The translations under genes were made by a program, and so were the position numbers. Below the pieces are notes generated by a model, which saw only the letters and a list, made by a program, of their open reading frames with translations, made no database searches and was not told the DNA's origin. Shown here in pieces: positions 52,458-62,040 of a DNA stretch of 64,000 bases. This stretch comes from FEN-1191 sp036490715 (lineage in GTDB: Bacteria > Pseudomonadota > Gammaproteobacteria > Steroidobacterales > Steroidobacteraceae), in NCBI GenBank assembly GCA_036490715.1, contig DASXDL010000035.1:1-64000 (forward strand), written 5' to 3'. Each line of letters begins with the position of its first letter. Position 1 is the first letter of the stretch.

Positions 52458-53851
52458 TCGGCTACCGGAGTCTTTCGACGGTAGTAATAAAAGAGCGGCA
52501 CGCCCGCCAGGATGATCAGCAGTCCGATCGAGGAGCGCACCGGCCGGTTGATCCACAGATTCACCGTCAGCGCCAGCGCTGCCAGGCCGAAGACGGCGGG
52601 TACCCACGGATAGCCCCAGACTCGATACGGACGCTCAAGCTCGGGTTCGGTCCGACGCAGTCTGATCAGGGCCACCGCCACCAGCGCAAAGAAGATCCAA
52701 ATCGCGAATACGTACAGCGAATAGAGCTCCTCGAAGGTGCCGGTCAGCGCGATCAAGGCGCCTAAGGATCCGACGAACAGCAACGCGCCGCTGGGGGTGC
52801 GATAGCGCGGATGAGTGCGCGCTACAAACCTAAAGAACAAGCCGGCGCGTGCCATCGCGTAGGGGATGCGGGCATCGGCCATGATCACCACGTGCAACGA
52901 CGCCAGCGCCGAGATGCACATCGCCAGCGTCAGCCAGGTGGCGCCGCGCGCGCCGGCGACCGACTGCACCACCTCCGAGGCGAAGTCCGGCGAGCCTGCC
53001 AGCTGCGCGAATGGCAGCGCGTGAAAGTACGCGAGGTTCACAGCAACGTAGAGCACCGCGACGATCAGCAGCGCGACCACCAGTACCCGCGGAATATTTC
53101 GGCCCGGGTCCTGAATCTCTTCCGCAAGCGAACCCAGATTCTGAAAGCCGTTGTAGGCCCACATGGCCGGCACCAGCGCGCTGAGCACGGCGCCGATCGT
53201 TGCCGTGCCCAGCGGCATCGCCGGCGTGGCCGCGGCTGCTCCGGCGTTCGCGAATAACGTGCCGGCCACGATGATGATGACGATCGCGCCGATCTTGATC
53301 GATGCCAGCACCAGCTGGATGCGCCCGCCGGTGCGGATGCTGAGGTAATTGATGGCCGTCACCAACAATATAACGAGCGTGGCCAGAGGCTGTGCGAGCG
53401 TGAGCGTGAACGCCCATCCGCCCAGGTGCAGCGAAAGCCAGGGCGCGGCCAGCGCCGGATACAGAAAGCTGCAGAAGCGCATGAATCCTGCCGCCAGAAT
53501 CGCCGCCGCCGTCGGACTGGTCAGCACTGAGGCGGTCCAGCCATACAGAAATCCCCACAGCGGTCCCAGACCTCGGCCCAGATAGACGAACACGCCGCCC
53601 GCCCGCGGCAGCGCCGCGCCCAGCTCCGCCAGGCACAGCGTTCCGAACAGTGCGATCACCGCGCCGACGATCCAGGCGATGATGACCAGGCCGACCGAGC
53701 CGGTGGCAAGGGCCATTGCACCGCTGACCAGAAACACGCCGGTGCCGATGATCGTGCTGACGACCACCGCGGTCGCCGACCAGAAACTCAGGCCCCGTGC
53801 CAGCGACGGTACCGGCGATGCGGCGGCAATCCCGGGGTCCTGGGTGCTCAC
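52430..53851 (-). CDS. APC-superfamily amino acid permease
   Basis: 473 residues, about twelve membrane helices, with VVSTIIGTGVFLVSGAMAL (helix 1), LPRAGGVFVYLGRGLG and NGFQNLGSLAEEIQDPGRNI. These are typical of the amino acid/polyamine/organocation family, L-type exchanger branch. The GTG start overlaps the FAD oxidase stop (GTGA). Its last 28 bases overlap the convergent TIR gene. The substrate is not assignable. Confidence 0.9.
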   Translation of the reverse strand: MSTQDPGIAAASPVPSLARGLSFWSATAVVVSTIIGTGVFLVSGAMALATGSVGLVIIAWIVGAVIALFGTLCLAELGAALPRAGGVFVYLGRGLGPLWGFLYGWTASVLTSPTAAAILAAGFMRFCSFLYPALAAPWLSLHLGGWAFTLTLAQPLATLVILLVTAINYLSIRTGGRIQLVLASIKIGAIVIIIVAGTLFANAGAAAATPAMPLGTATIGAVLSALVPAMWAYNGFQNLGSLAEEIQDPGRNIPRVLVVALLIVAVLYVAVNLAYFHALPFAQLAGSPDFASEVVQSVAGARGATWLTLAMCISALASLHVVIMADARIPYAMARAGLFFRFVARTHPRYRTPSGALLFVGSLGALIALTGTFEELYSLYVFAIWIFFALVAVALIRLRRTEPELERPYRVWGYPWVPAVFGLAALALTVNLWINRPVRSSIGLLIILAGVPLFYYYRRKTPVADYCASSMTF

Positions 53852-55332
53852 ACCTCGGGCTTGATGTTGGCGTTGAGTCGAAACAGGTTGGCCGGATCAA
53901 AGCGCTTCTTCAGCGCCGCCAGGCGCGCATAGTTGTCGCCAAAGGCGGCGTGTACCCGTGCTTCGCGATCGTCGGTCGCCGCAAGGTTGACGTACTGACC
54001 GCGCGTCTGCGGCTCGATCCGGATCCAAACGCGCCGGGCCCACTCGATGCCACGCTCGCTGTCGCGCGAGGGCATATCCCACTCGGTGGAGACCCCGACA
54101 TTGTGGCTTGCCCCACGATTGAAGTATGCGCTGTCCTTGGGCGCCACCCGAGCGATCGCGCCACCCTGATGCTGCAGCCAGATGACGCTGTTGGGCGGTG
54201 CACTCTCGACCGACTCGACCATGGTGTCGATCAACGCCGGGGTGATGCCATAGACCAGACCGCCCTTGCCGTAGTTGCCCAAGGGGCTGCTGCCACGCAA
54301 GTCCGCGCTGCCCTGAAGCGTGGCGTAGGGTACGTGCGCCAGCTGATCCTGAACCGGTTTGCCGAGCTTGCGCAGCGGTGCGACAAATCGTTCCGCATCA
54401 CCGGCGGGGCCGCAGTAACAAATGTCAAACGCGAGCCAACGAGCGCCGTCGGTGCCGGTGCCCACCGCCATGTCGACATACAGCTCATCGGGAGCAGCGG
54501 CGAGGATGTCGGCAACGCCGCGCAATGTCGAGCGCGCGTCATCAAACGGCAATTCGAGATTGCCTCCGTACATGATCGGTGTGACCGCGTGCAGCCGGAA
54601 CGTGAACGCGGTCACCACACCGAAGTTGCCACCGCCACCGCGCAGCGCCCACAGCAGTTCCGGATTGTCCTTGGCGCTCACGCGTCGCCAGCGGCCGTCC
54701 GCGGTCACCAGGTCCGCTTCGATCAGGTTGTCGCAGGTGAGCCCGAACCGGCGGGCGATGCGTCCGACGCCTCCGCCCAAGGTGAGTCCGCCCACGCCGG
54801 TGTCGGCGACGGTGCCGACCGGTGTGGCCAGTCCGAAGGCCAGTGCCTCGCGATCGAGCTGGCCCAGCAGCGCGCCGCCCTCGACCCGAGCCAGCTTTGC
54901 GACCGGATCGACTTCCACCGCGCGCATCGGCGACAGGTCCACCACCAGCCCGCCGTCGCAGCCGGATTGACCCGACAGACTGTGGCCGCCGCCGCGCACC
55001 GCCGTCGACAGACCGTGATCGGCTGCGAAGCTCACCGCGCGGCGCGCGTCGGCTGCGCCCACGCATCGCACGATCAAGGCCGGCTTGCGATCGAAGGCTG
55101 GGTTCCACAGCCGGCGCGCACTTTCATAGGCCGGCAGGTCGGCGGTGATGAGTTCGCCCCGCAGCCCGGCGCGCAAGTCATCGATGTCGGCGGCCTTCAG
55201 AGCCAGCTCGCGCCCGTCGAGCCCTTTGGCAGCGGTGTCGGAACCTTCGACAGCCGCGACTGCGCGCCGGTACGGCAGCGAGGCACTGGCCATCGCCGCG
55301 AGCCCGGCTGCGCAAAAGCTTCTTCTTTTCAC
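53848..55332 (-). CDS. Exported FAD-linked oxidase (berberine-bridge-enzyme-like)
   Basis: 494 residues from a GTG at 55332 with GGGAGGT six bases upstream. The N-terminus KRRSFCAAGLAAMASAS fits a Tat signal (R-R-x-F). The FAD-binding PCMH domain has VRGGGHSLSGQSGCDGGLVV, where the His of GGGH is the usual covalent FAD site, and VGTVADTGVGGLTLGGGVG. A C-terminal BBE segment ends the protein with YARLAALKKRFDPANLFRLN. It should oxidise an alcohol, sugar or amine in the periplasm with oxygen as acceptor. A long frame on the other strand is its shadow. Confidence 0.9.
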   Translation of the reverse strand: MKRRSFCAAGLAAMASASLPYRRAVAAVEGSDTAAKGLDGRELALKAADIDDLRAGLRGELITADLPAYESARRLWNPAFDRKPALIVRCVGAADARRAVSFAADHGLSTAVRGGGHSLSGQSGCDGGLVVDLSPMRAVEVDPVAKLARVEGGALLGQLDREALAFGLATPVGTVADTGVGGLTLGGGVGRIARRFGLTCDNLIEADLVTADGRWRRVSAKDNPELLWALRGGGGNFGVVTAFTFRLHAVTPIMYGGNLELPFDDARSTLRGVADILAAAPDELYVDMAVGTGTDGARWLAFDICYCGPAGDAERFVAPLRKLGKPVQDQLAHVPYATLQGSADLRGSSPLGNYGKGGLVYGITPALIDTMVESVESAPPNSVIWLQHQGGAIARVAPKDSAYFNRGASHNVGVSTEWDMPSRDSERGIEWARRVWIRIEPQTRGQYVNLAATDDREARVHAAFGDNYARLAALKKRFDPANLFRLNANIKPEV

Positions 55333-55446
55333 GCTGACCTCCCTGTATCGGCGAATAAGGCTGCGCGCGCGCGTCTGAGCGGTCAAGCGCTAGAATGCCG
55401 GCTTCCAGGAAGGGCTAATCCAATTCTCAAAAAAAGGGGTGCAAGC

Positions 55447-55995
55447 ATGTCTACCAATAATCACTGGTGCGGCTCGCCCGCGGTTCTGCTCACTCTGAGC
55501 GTCTGCGCCGGCGTTATCTATCTGCCGTTGGCGGCAGCGGCTGACTCGCCTGCCACTGCCGGTCCGTCGCATTTCATCGTTGCGCCGGGCGAGGTGAAAT
55601 GGACCGACCCGCCGGCTGGAATCGGGCGCGGCAAACCCTCGATCGATGCCGGCCTGCCACTTCGGTTCGCGTTGCTGCAAGGCGATCCGACCAAACCGGG
55701 CGCGCCGTTCACGATCCGCCTGGGCTGCGGCGACGGCTATATCGCCGCACCGCACTGGCATCCGACCGATGAGAACATCGTGGTGCTGAAGGGCACGTTC
55801 CTGCTGGGAGCTGGCGACAGCTTCAATCCGGTAGGCATGCAGGAGATCTCGACCGGGGGTTACGGCTACATGCCGCGCCGCATGCATCACTTTGGTCAGT
55901 GCAAGGGCGACACCGACATGCTGGTGTACGGCGTCGGGCCGTTTACGATCAATTGGATTGCGGCGGCGCGCAAGCCGGCAGCGAACAAACCCTGA
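55447..55995 (+). CDS. Exported cupin-domain protein
   Basis: 182 residues from the ATG at 55447, preceded by AAGGGG. A signal peptide (AVLLTLSVCAGVIYLPLAAAA) is followed by a cupin with the metal-binding motif GYIAAPHWHPTDENIVVLKGTF and a second half with MPRRMHHFGQC. The His residues should hold a metal. It is similar to periplasmic cupins of unknown substrate (DUF4437-like). The frame is open far upstream on this strand, but that part is antisense to the FAD oxidase. It is divergent from that oxidase, which may hint at a shared role. Confidence 0.87.
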   Translation: MSTNNHWCGSPAVLLTLSVCAGVIYLPLAAAADSPATAGPSHFIVAPGEVKWTDPPAGIGRGKPSIDAGLPLRFALLQGDPTKPGAPFTIRLGCGDGYIAAPHWHPTDENIVVLKGTFLLGAGDSFNPVGMQEISTGGYGYMPRRMHHFGQCKGDTDMLVYGVGPFTINWIAAARKPAANKP

Positions 55996-56146
55996 TCCTG
56001 GATCTCGCCATCGGGATGCATGCTGCCGATCCCACGGAGGGCGAGCCCAGGCCCTGGCCGCCAACGACGCGCGCTACTTCGATCAGTTGGCGTTTAGGGA
56101 CCGGACCGCGCTGCTACGCCTATCGACTTAGGCATGGAAAATTCAC

Positions 56147-56569
56147 ATGACCAAGGATTGGAAAGCGATAGCGCGGGCCACTCATGAAGGCTCTGAGTCC
56201 GGCGCCGTAAGCTTCCCGCAAAGCATCCAGATGCTGATGGCTGCTGGTTTCGACGGCTACCTGGTCGATCTGCGGCGCGCAACCCGGACTTACTATTTAT
56301 CCAGTGGCGAGACGGCGGAGTTCAGTTCGCCGCCACCCTCCAAACCGGTGGGCGCGAACTTCGAAGCCGAAACGATCCGGCAGGCGATCAAGGAGGCGCA
56401 GGAACTAAAGCCCGGCTACACCTATCAGGGCTTCTGCGCCAAGATCGCCGCGGCCGGCTGCGCCGGCTACGTGGTGTCGCTGCTGGGCACGCGGGTGCTC
56501 TACTTTGGCCGCAGCGGCGAGACCCACACCGAGTATTTCCCGGGGACCAAGCCTGGGGCGCGTCAGTAA
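56147..56569 (+). CDS. DUF1398 family protein
   Basis: 140 residues: TKDWKAIARATHEGSESGAVSFP, AGFDGYLVDLRRATRTYY and CAGYVVSLLGTRVLYFGRSGETH show the DUF1398 pattern. The family is small, cytoplasmic and of unknown function. The 151 bases before it contain no other gene that I can support. Confidence 0.8.
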   Translation: MTKDWKAIARATHEGSESGAVSFPQSIQMLMAAGFDGYLVDLRRATRTYYLSSGETAEFSSPPPSKPVGANFEAETIRQAIKEAQELKPGYTYQGFCAKIAAAGCAGYVVSLLGTRVLYFGRSGETHTEYFPGTKPGARQ

Positions 56570-56681
56570 CTGAGCGCAGATATGCTGGTCTTTGACTGAC
56601 TCGCCATGCGAGTGAATTGCTCCTAGGCCCCGAATTGCCTGATCATGCGCTGCACTTTCGCATCGACGGGGGAATGAAGTC

Positions 56682-57095
56682 GTGAGCCAGTCGAGCGCGC
56701 CAAACGAAGCCGTCGTTCGCCGGTTCTTCCAGCTACTCAACGCCGAGGATCTGGAGGGCCTGCGCAGCCTGCTGACCGCGGATGCGGCCTGGCTGCCGCA
56801 GGCACGCGACATGCCCGGGGCTGGCGAGTACCGCGGCCGCAACGTGGTGGTCGACGAGTTCTTGAAGCCGATTCGCGCACTGTTCGCGCGCGGCAGCCCC
56901 AGCAATCGCATTGTGTCGATGGCCTCGAACGATGCGCTGGTGCTGGTCGAAACGCACGGCACTGGACAACTGGCCGACGGCCGGCCGTACGATAACCGTT
57001 ATGCGTGGGCGTTCGAGATTCGCGACGGCCAGGTAGCCGTGATCCGCGAGTACCTGGACAGCTATTACATCATCCGCCTGTTCGGCAAACCCTGA
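56682..57095 (+). CDS. NTF2-like / SnoaL-fold protein
   Basis: 137 residues from a GTG. The fold pattern is clear: NEAVVRRFFQLLNAEDLEGLRSLLTADAAW (N-terminal helices; key residues F14, F15, D22, W36), YRGRNVVVDEFLKPI and RYAWAFEIRDGQVAVIREYLDSYY. SnoaL-type proteins are small isomerases, hydrolases or binding proteins in catabolic and polyketide pathways. It is convergent with the P450 gene, 15 bases away, and may belong functionally with that cluster. Confidence 0.82.
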   Translation: MSQSSAPNEAVVRRFFQLLNAEDLEGLRSLLTADAAWLPQARDMPGAGEYRGRNVVVDEFLKPIRALFARGSPSNRIVSMASNDALVLVETHGTGQLADGRPYDNRYAWAFEIRDGQVAVIREYLDSYYIIRLFGKP

Positions 57096-57110
57096 CGCGT
57101 AGCGGCCGGT

Positions 57111-58289
57111 TCAATCGCCATACAGCCGCACCGGCAGTCTCGCCGGCCCCTGCCCGATCGTGGTCATCCATGGCTCGCGTGCGCCGGCGATTTCGATCCG
57201 CGCGACGTGACGTGCCAGTTCGGCCAGCAGCGCATGGGCCTCGAGCTGCGCCAGTACCCGGCCGACGCAGGCGTGCACGCCATAACCCCATCCGACCTGT
57301 TTGCGCAGCTCGCGCGACAGGTCGTAGACCTCCGGCTCGGTCCACGCGCGCGGATCGCGGTTGGCAGCCGCAAACATCAGCCCGACGCGCTGTCCTGCCG
57401 GCACCGTGATGCCGTCGATCGCCACCTCGCGGGTCGTAATCCGGCCCGCCATCCGCGATGGCGAGTTCCAGCGCAGGCTCTCGTCGAACGCGGTACGGGC
57501 AAGGTTCGGGTCGGCGCGCAGCCTCTGATATTGCTGCGGAAACAGTGCGAACGCGTGGATGGCGTTAGCCATCGTCACGATGGTCGTGTCGGCTCCGGCG
57601 GACAACACGATCTGCAGCAGCAGCTTGGCCTCCGCCTGCGTGATGGCGCCCTGGTCGGCGATGCGGTAGAGCGTCATGCCAATGCCGCCGTCCGACAGAT
57701 GCTCACGGTCGCAGCAGTGGTCCAGCCACGCGACCACCGGCTCAATACCGAGCATGGCTTCATGGAATAGCTCGTTCGGCGGCCCCATCGTCGCCCAGAC
57801 CATGTGGCCGAAGGCATTCATGTGCTCGCGGCCCTCGAGCGGAATGCCAATGGCGTCCGGCAGCACCTTGTAGACGAACGCCTGGGTAATGTCGGCGACC
57901 ACATCGATGACATCGCCCTGGCGCAACATCAGGTTCTTGATCAGTACGGCGGCGTCGCGCTCGAACGCCGGGCGCAGATTACCGAGCAGCTGTGTCGACA
58001 AGGCCTGGCCGATGGCCTGGCGCACGTGGGTGTGTCGCGGCGGATCGTCGGTCAAGAGGATCTCGGGCCGCAGCGATTTGGGATCGTGCCACGGACGCGA
58101 GCGCGACGAATACGTTTGCCAATCCTGCAGCCCGGCGAGCACGTCGGCGTGCCGGGTAATCAGCACCGTGCCGTCCTGCAGCCGCACCACCGGCGCAAAT
58201 TCGCGCACCGCGTCGTCAACCGCGCGAGCGTTACGCACCGACTCGCGACAGAACAAATCGACCGGATAGTCCGGAATGCCTTTACTCAA
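57111..58289 (-). CDS. Cytochrome P450
   Basis: 392 residues, a soluble bacterial P450. The I-helix oxygen-binding motif is SAGADTT (230-236), the ExxR pair is Glu270/Arg273, and the haem loop is GWGYGVHACVG with Cys341 as ligand (the usual Phe of FxxGxHxCxG is Trp here). It is the last gene of the minus-strand cluster. No ferredoxin or ferredoxin reductase is nearby, so electrons must come from elsewhere. It probably hydroxylates the cluster's substrate. Confidence 0.95.
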   Translation of the reverse strand: MSKGIPDYPVDLFCRESVRNARAVDDAVREFAPVVRLQDGTVLITRHADVLAGLQDWQTYSSRSRPWHDPKSLRPEILLTDDPPRHTHVRQAIGQALSTQLLGNLRPAFERDAAVLIKNLMLRQGDVIDVVADITQAFVYKVLPDAIGIPLEGREHMNAFGHMVWATMGPPNELFHEAMLGIEPVVAWLDHCCDREHLSDGGIGMTLYRIADQGAITQAEAKLLLQIVLSAGADTTIVTMANAIHAFALFPQQYQRLRADPNLARTAFDESLRWNSPSRMAGRITTREVAIDGITVPAGQRVGLMFAAANRDPRAWTEPEVYDLSRELRKQVGWGYGVHACVGRVLAQLEAHALLAELARHVARIEIAGAREPWMTTIGQGPARLPVRLYGD

Positions 58290-58300
58290 GTCTGCGATCC

Positions 58301-59179
58301 TCAGTCCGCCTCGAGCTTCCAGCCGGAGCCGTCGGGCACGATATAGCCGGCGCCGGGATCGGCGAAGTGGCTGCCGATCAGCAGTATCGGCTTGCCCCGA
58401 AACCGCCGCACGAATTCGGTCCGGGTCGCAAGGCCGGTGGCCTTGTCCAGGTCGAACGTGGCCGGATGTGACGGCATCGCCACCTGCAGTGGATGGTGCA
58501 TGACGTCGCCGGTGATGACCGCCTGTTCGCCTTGCGAGGAAATAGCGACGCTGACGTGATCGAGCGTGTGCCCGGGCGTCGGCAGCAACCGGATCTCCTC
58601 GCTGATCTCATGATCGTTACGGATGAAATCCACCAGCCCGGCCTGCACGATCGGATCGATCGAGTCGGTCAGGTGATTGACGGCGTGATAGCCGCCGCTG
58701 TCCCTGAGCATCTGCCAGAAGTCGTATTCCCGGCGGCTGAAGAGGTAGCGTGCGTTGGGAAAGGTCGGCAGCCATTGGCCGTTGACCAGCTGCGTGTTCC
58801 AGCCGACGTGATCGAAGTGCAGATGGGTGCACAGCACCGTATCGACATCCGCTGGTTCGATGCCAATCGATGCCAGATCCTGCAGAAACGTGGTTTGCAT
58901 GCGCGTGAATACCGGAAACTGGCGTTCGCGGTCGGCACCGACGCAGGTGTCGATCATGATGCGGCGCTTGCCGACCTTGGCGACGAAGCCCTGGAAGTTG
59001 AGGAACATGCGGCCTTGCGGGGTCGCATGCTGCGGCAGCAGCCAGGGGTGCGCGAGCACCATCTCGGGCGTGCCATTCTCGAGCGCCATCGAGATGTCGT
59101 CTTCCCATTTCCACACTTCTACCAGCCGCGTGATCTCGACGCAGCCGACGCGCCAGGTTCGCAGGTGCTCTATCGCCAT
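58301..59179 (-). CDS. Metallo-beta-lactamase-fold hydrolase (lactonase-like)
   Basis: 292 residues with the metal-binding motif THLHFDHVGW (His119, His121, Asp123, His124), a further His in LPTPGHTLDHV, Asp in ITGDVMHHP and His in IGSHFADPG. The order and the Tyr/Phe context resemble N-acyl-homoserine lactone lactonases and related hydrolases. It is 11 bases upstream of the P450 gene and four bases after the GMC gene. Ring-opening of a lactone formed in the pathway is a reasonable guess. Confidence 0.9.
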   Translation of the reverse strand: MAIEHLRTWRVGCVEITRLVEVWKWEDDISMALENGTPEMVLAHPWLLPQHATPQGRMFLNFQGFVAKVGKRRIMIDTCVGADRERQFPVFTRMQTTFLQDLASIGIEPADVDTVLCTHLHFDHVGWNTQLVNGQWLPTFPNARYLFSRREYDFWQMLRDSGGYHAVNHLTDSIDPIVQAGLVDFIRNDHEISEEIRLLPTPGHTLDHVSVAISSQGEQAVITGDVMHHPLQVAMPSHPATFDLDKATGLATRTEFVRRFRGKPILLIGSHFADPGAGYIVPDGSGWKLEAD

Positions 59180-59183
59180 GCCG

Positions 59184-60815
59184 CTAGCCTGCCGATGCCG
59201 CGGCTGGCAACGGCGGCCGCTGCCGGATGAGGTCGGCAGCCTTCTCGGCGATCATGACGACCACGGCATTGGTGTTGCCACCGACGATGCTCGGTATCAC
59301 CGAGGCGTCCACGACACGCAACGCGTCGAGACCGCGCAGCCGCAGTTCCGGATCGACCACCGCCTCAGGACCGGACCCCATGCGGCAGGTCCCGACCTGA
59401 TGATGCACGGTATAGGCGGCCGAGCGGATGAAATCGGCGATGCCTTCGTCGGACTGCACCGAAGCACCCGGAGCTGTCTCGGTGGCGCGGTAACGGCCAA
59501 ATTGCGGTGACGCGAGAATGCGGCGCGCCAGCCTGATGGCCCGAATCAGCGGCTCTATATCGGTGGCCACGCTCAGCAGCGCCGGATCGATCAGCGGCGC
59601 GGCGTGCGGGTCCGGACCTGCCAGGGTCACGCGACCTCGGCTCCTGGGATACAGGCACACCGGACTGATCGCGTAACCATGCCCGATGGGCAGCGGGAAT
59701 TTTGGTCCCGGCCGCGCCGCCGGCTGGAATACGAACTGCACGTCGGGCCGGTCGAGCCCGGGGGCGGTCTTCAGGAAGGCGACCGATTCGAACACATTGC
59801 TGGCAAACGGCCCCGATCGCAGCAGCAGGTACTGCAGCACGTTGATCACGCCGCGCGGCAACGCCCGCCACGATATCCCGTAGGAGCTTGGATCTGAGCA
59901 CTTCATCATGACCGGACAGGCCAGGTGATCGTGCAAGTTGCGCCCGACACCCGGCAGATCGTGCGCTGGTTCGATGCCCGCGGACTTGAGTTCAGCCGCC
60001 GGACCGATGCCTGACAGCAGCAGCAGCTGTGGCGTCTGCAATGCGCCGGCGCACAGGATCACTTCGCGCGTGGCGCGCACCGTGAGCTCTCGGCCTGCGC
60101 GTTCATAGACGACCCCGGCGGCACGTCCTTGCTCGATGAGTACCCGCAATGCCAAGGCATCGGTGCAAAGCGTGACGTTGCCGCGCCGCAGGGCCGGTCG
60201 CAGGTAGGCCCGCGCCGTGGTCACGCGCCGGCCGGCGCGAATCGTGCCTTGACGCAGCCCGACTCCTTCGGAGTCCGCGCCGGTGAAATCTTGCGTGCGC
60301 GGAAAACCCAGGGCGGCAGTTGCTTCGATGAAATCCAGATTGAGCCGATTCGGCGGTGCCGGCTGGCGCACAGTGATCGGGCCGCCGTGGGCGTGATAGG
60401 GCGACGCCGGCAGATCCTGATTGTCCTCGGATCGCAGGAAATAGGGCAGCACGTGCGCGTAGTCCCAGCCGACGGCGCCCGCCGCCGCCCAATCGCCGTA
60501 GTCGCGTGGGTTGCCGCGCGAGTACACCATGCCGTTGATGGAGCCGGAGCCGCCGACCACCCGGCCGCGTGGTTGCGGGATACGGCGATTGTTCAGCCGC
60601 GGCTGCGGTACGGTTTCGAAACGCCAGTTCAGCCGCTTGGTGGAGATCGCCGGCGCCACTAGCGCCGGAATGCCGACGAAAGCATGGCGATCGCTACCGC
60701 CCGCTTCGATCACGCAGATGCGGCTCGATGGATCCTCGCCCAGTCGCCCCGCGATCAGGCTACCTGCGGTACCGGCACCAACGACGACGTAGTTGTAGGT
60801 CAGGTCGGAGGTCAT
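59184..60815 (-). CDS. GMC family FAD oxidoreductase (choline dehydrogenase-like)
   Basis: 543 residues. It has the ADP-binding VVGAGTAGSLIAGRLGED, the GMC signature GRVVGGSGSINGMVYSRGNP, GALQTPQLLLLSGIGPA and the catalytic His-containing VHHQVGTCRMGSG. ASVIPSIVGGNTNAVVVMIAEKA closes the protein. It oxidises an alcohol to the aldehyde or ketone. It lies between the serine hydrolase (six bases) and the MBL gene (four bases), so the three are surely cotranscribed. Confidence 0.94.
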   Translation of the reverse strand: MTSDLTYNYVVVGAGTAGSLIAGRLGEDPSSRICVIEAGGSDRHAFVGIPALVAPAISTKRLNWRFETVPQPRLNNRRIPQPRGRVVGGSGSINGMVYSRGNPRDYGDWAAAGAVGWDYAHVLPYFLRSEDNQDLPASPYHAHGGPITVRQPAPPNRLNLDFIEATAALGFPRTQDFTGADSEGVGLRQGTIRAGRRVTTARAYLRPALRRGNVTLCTDALALRVLIEQGRAAGVVYERAGRELTVRATREVILCAGALQTPQLLLLSGIGPAAELKSAGIEPAHDLPGVGRNLHDHLACPVMMKCSDPSSYGISWRALPRGVINVLQYLLLRSGPFASNVFESVAFLKTAPGLDRPDVQFVFQPAARPGPKFPLPIGHGYAISPVCLYPRSRGRVTLAGPDPHAAPLIDPALLSVATDIEPLIRAIRLARRILASPQFGRYRATETAPGASVQSDEGIADFIRSAAYTVHHQVGTCRMGSGPEAVVDPELRLRGLDALRVVDASVIPSIVGGNTNAVVVMIAEKAADLIRQRPPLPAAASAG

Positions 60816-60821
60816 CGTCGG

Positions 60822-61976
60822 TCACGCAGCCGCAGCGATCAGGATGTCCGCCAGCCGTTGCCAGCGGTAAAGATTGTCGACTGTCGTGATGAGGCCGGTC
60901 ATCAGACCGACGAAGCTGATATCGCGCTCCGGGTCGACCCAGAAGATGGTGGTGCCGGCGCCGTGAGCGCCGAACGTGCTCGGTGATGCCAGGGTGCCGA
61001 ACATCGACGTACCCATCTGCGGTCCCCGCACGGAAAAACCCAGACCGAGGTTCGCCGGCGGCGCGATGCCGCCGGCCGCGCGAATAGCGTTGGCATAGAA
61101 CTCGTTGGGCTTGTCGCCGGTCCAGACAGTGCGCGCGCGTTCGATGAATGCCCGCGACACCAGCCGACGGCCTTCGAGTGCGCCGCCTGAGCGCAGCATT
61201 TCCGCAAAGCGCAGCATGTCGTGCACCGTGGACACGCAGCCGACCCAGGGCATCTCGGCATCCTCTTCCTCGAACGCACCGTTGGGTCCCAGGTCGCTGT
61301 GCCCAAGATGCTTGATCGGATAGTTGCCGCGAAATTCCGGCACAAGCTTGCGTGCCTTCAGGTCGCGGCGCACACCCATAGAAGTGTCCTTCATGCCCAA
61401 CGGCTCGAACAGATCCTGGCGCAGGATGTCGCGATACGAGCGCTGCTTCGGGTCGACCCGCCGCACCGCCTCGCCGAGCAACGCATGATTGATCAGCGGC
61501 GCATAGTCGACACGCACACCCGCCGCCTCGATCGGCAGTGCCACCTCGCAAATGGCCGCGATCACGTCGGCGAGACGATCGATGTACATGCCGGGCTTGG
61601 CCTCATACAGGCTTGGCAGGCCGGCACTGTGCGTCAACAGGTGAAACACCGTGATTTTCTCGCGCAGGCCGCCGGAGAACTCGGGAATGTACTTCGCCAG
61701 CGGCGTCGTCAATGTCATCAGACCGCGCTCGCAGGCCTGAAACACCAGAATGCTGGTGAACGCCTTGGTGACCGAAAACAGATTGAATACGGAATCCTCG
61801 GCCACCTTGCGCTTCTCGCTCGGACCGCTGTCGCCAAAAGTTTTGAGATACGCCAGCGTGCCGCCCCGCTTGACGCCGATGACGCCGCCGAAATAGAGGC
61901 CGGCTGCGATATCGCGCTCGACCGCCAGCGTCAGATGCTCAAGCCGCGCCGCATCAAATCCTGAATGCGCCGTCAC
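60822..61976 (-). CDS. Serine hydrolase of the beta-lactamase/EstB family
   Basis: 384 residues with the nucleophile motif SVTK (Ser68 to Lys71) in FNLFSVTKAFTSI, and MRVDYAPLINHALLGEAV-like VDYAPLINHALLGEA at the second motif with Tyr. Such enzymes are often esterases in catabolic clusters. No signal peptide is seen, which argues against a beta-lactamase or penicillin-binding role. It probably hydrolyses an ester or lactone of the pathway. Confidence 0.9.
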   Translation of the reverse strand: MTAHSGFDAARLEHLTLAVERDIAAGLYFGGVIGVKRGGTLAYLKTFGDSGPSEKRKVAEDSVFNLFSVTKAFTSILVFQACERGLMTLTTPLAKYIPEFSGGLREKITVFHLLTHSAGLPSLYEAKPGMYIDRLADVIAAICEVALPIEAAGVRVDYAPLINHALLGEAVRRVDPKQRSYRDILRQDLFEPLGMKDTSMGVRRDLKARKLVPEFRGNYPIKHLGHSDLGPNGAFEEEDAEMPWVGCVSTVHDMLRFAEMLRSGGALEGRRLVSRAFIERARTVWTGDKPNEFYANAIRAAGGIAPPANLGLGFSVRGPQMGTSMFGTLASPSTFGAHGAGTTIFWVDPERDISFVGLMTGLITTVDNLYRWQRLADILIAAAA

Positions 61977-62040
61977 GTGGATCGTACCCCCCGTCTCTTT
62001 TCAAACGACTTTATGCCCCCGCCGTGACGCTTGCAACGCG

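Noticed and set aside
53797..55446. Very long plus-strand open frame (550 codons before the cupin start)
   Set aside because: It is antisense to the FAD oxidase, which has clear domains and a ribosome site. High GC leaves antisense frames open. The cupin begins at 55447 with a signal peptide.
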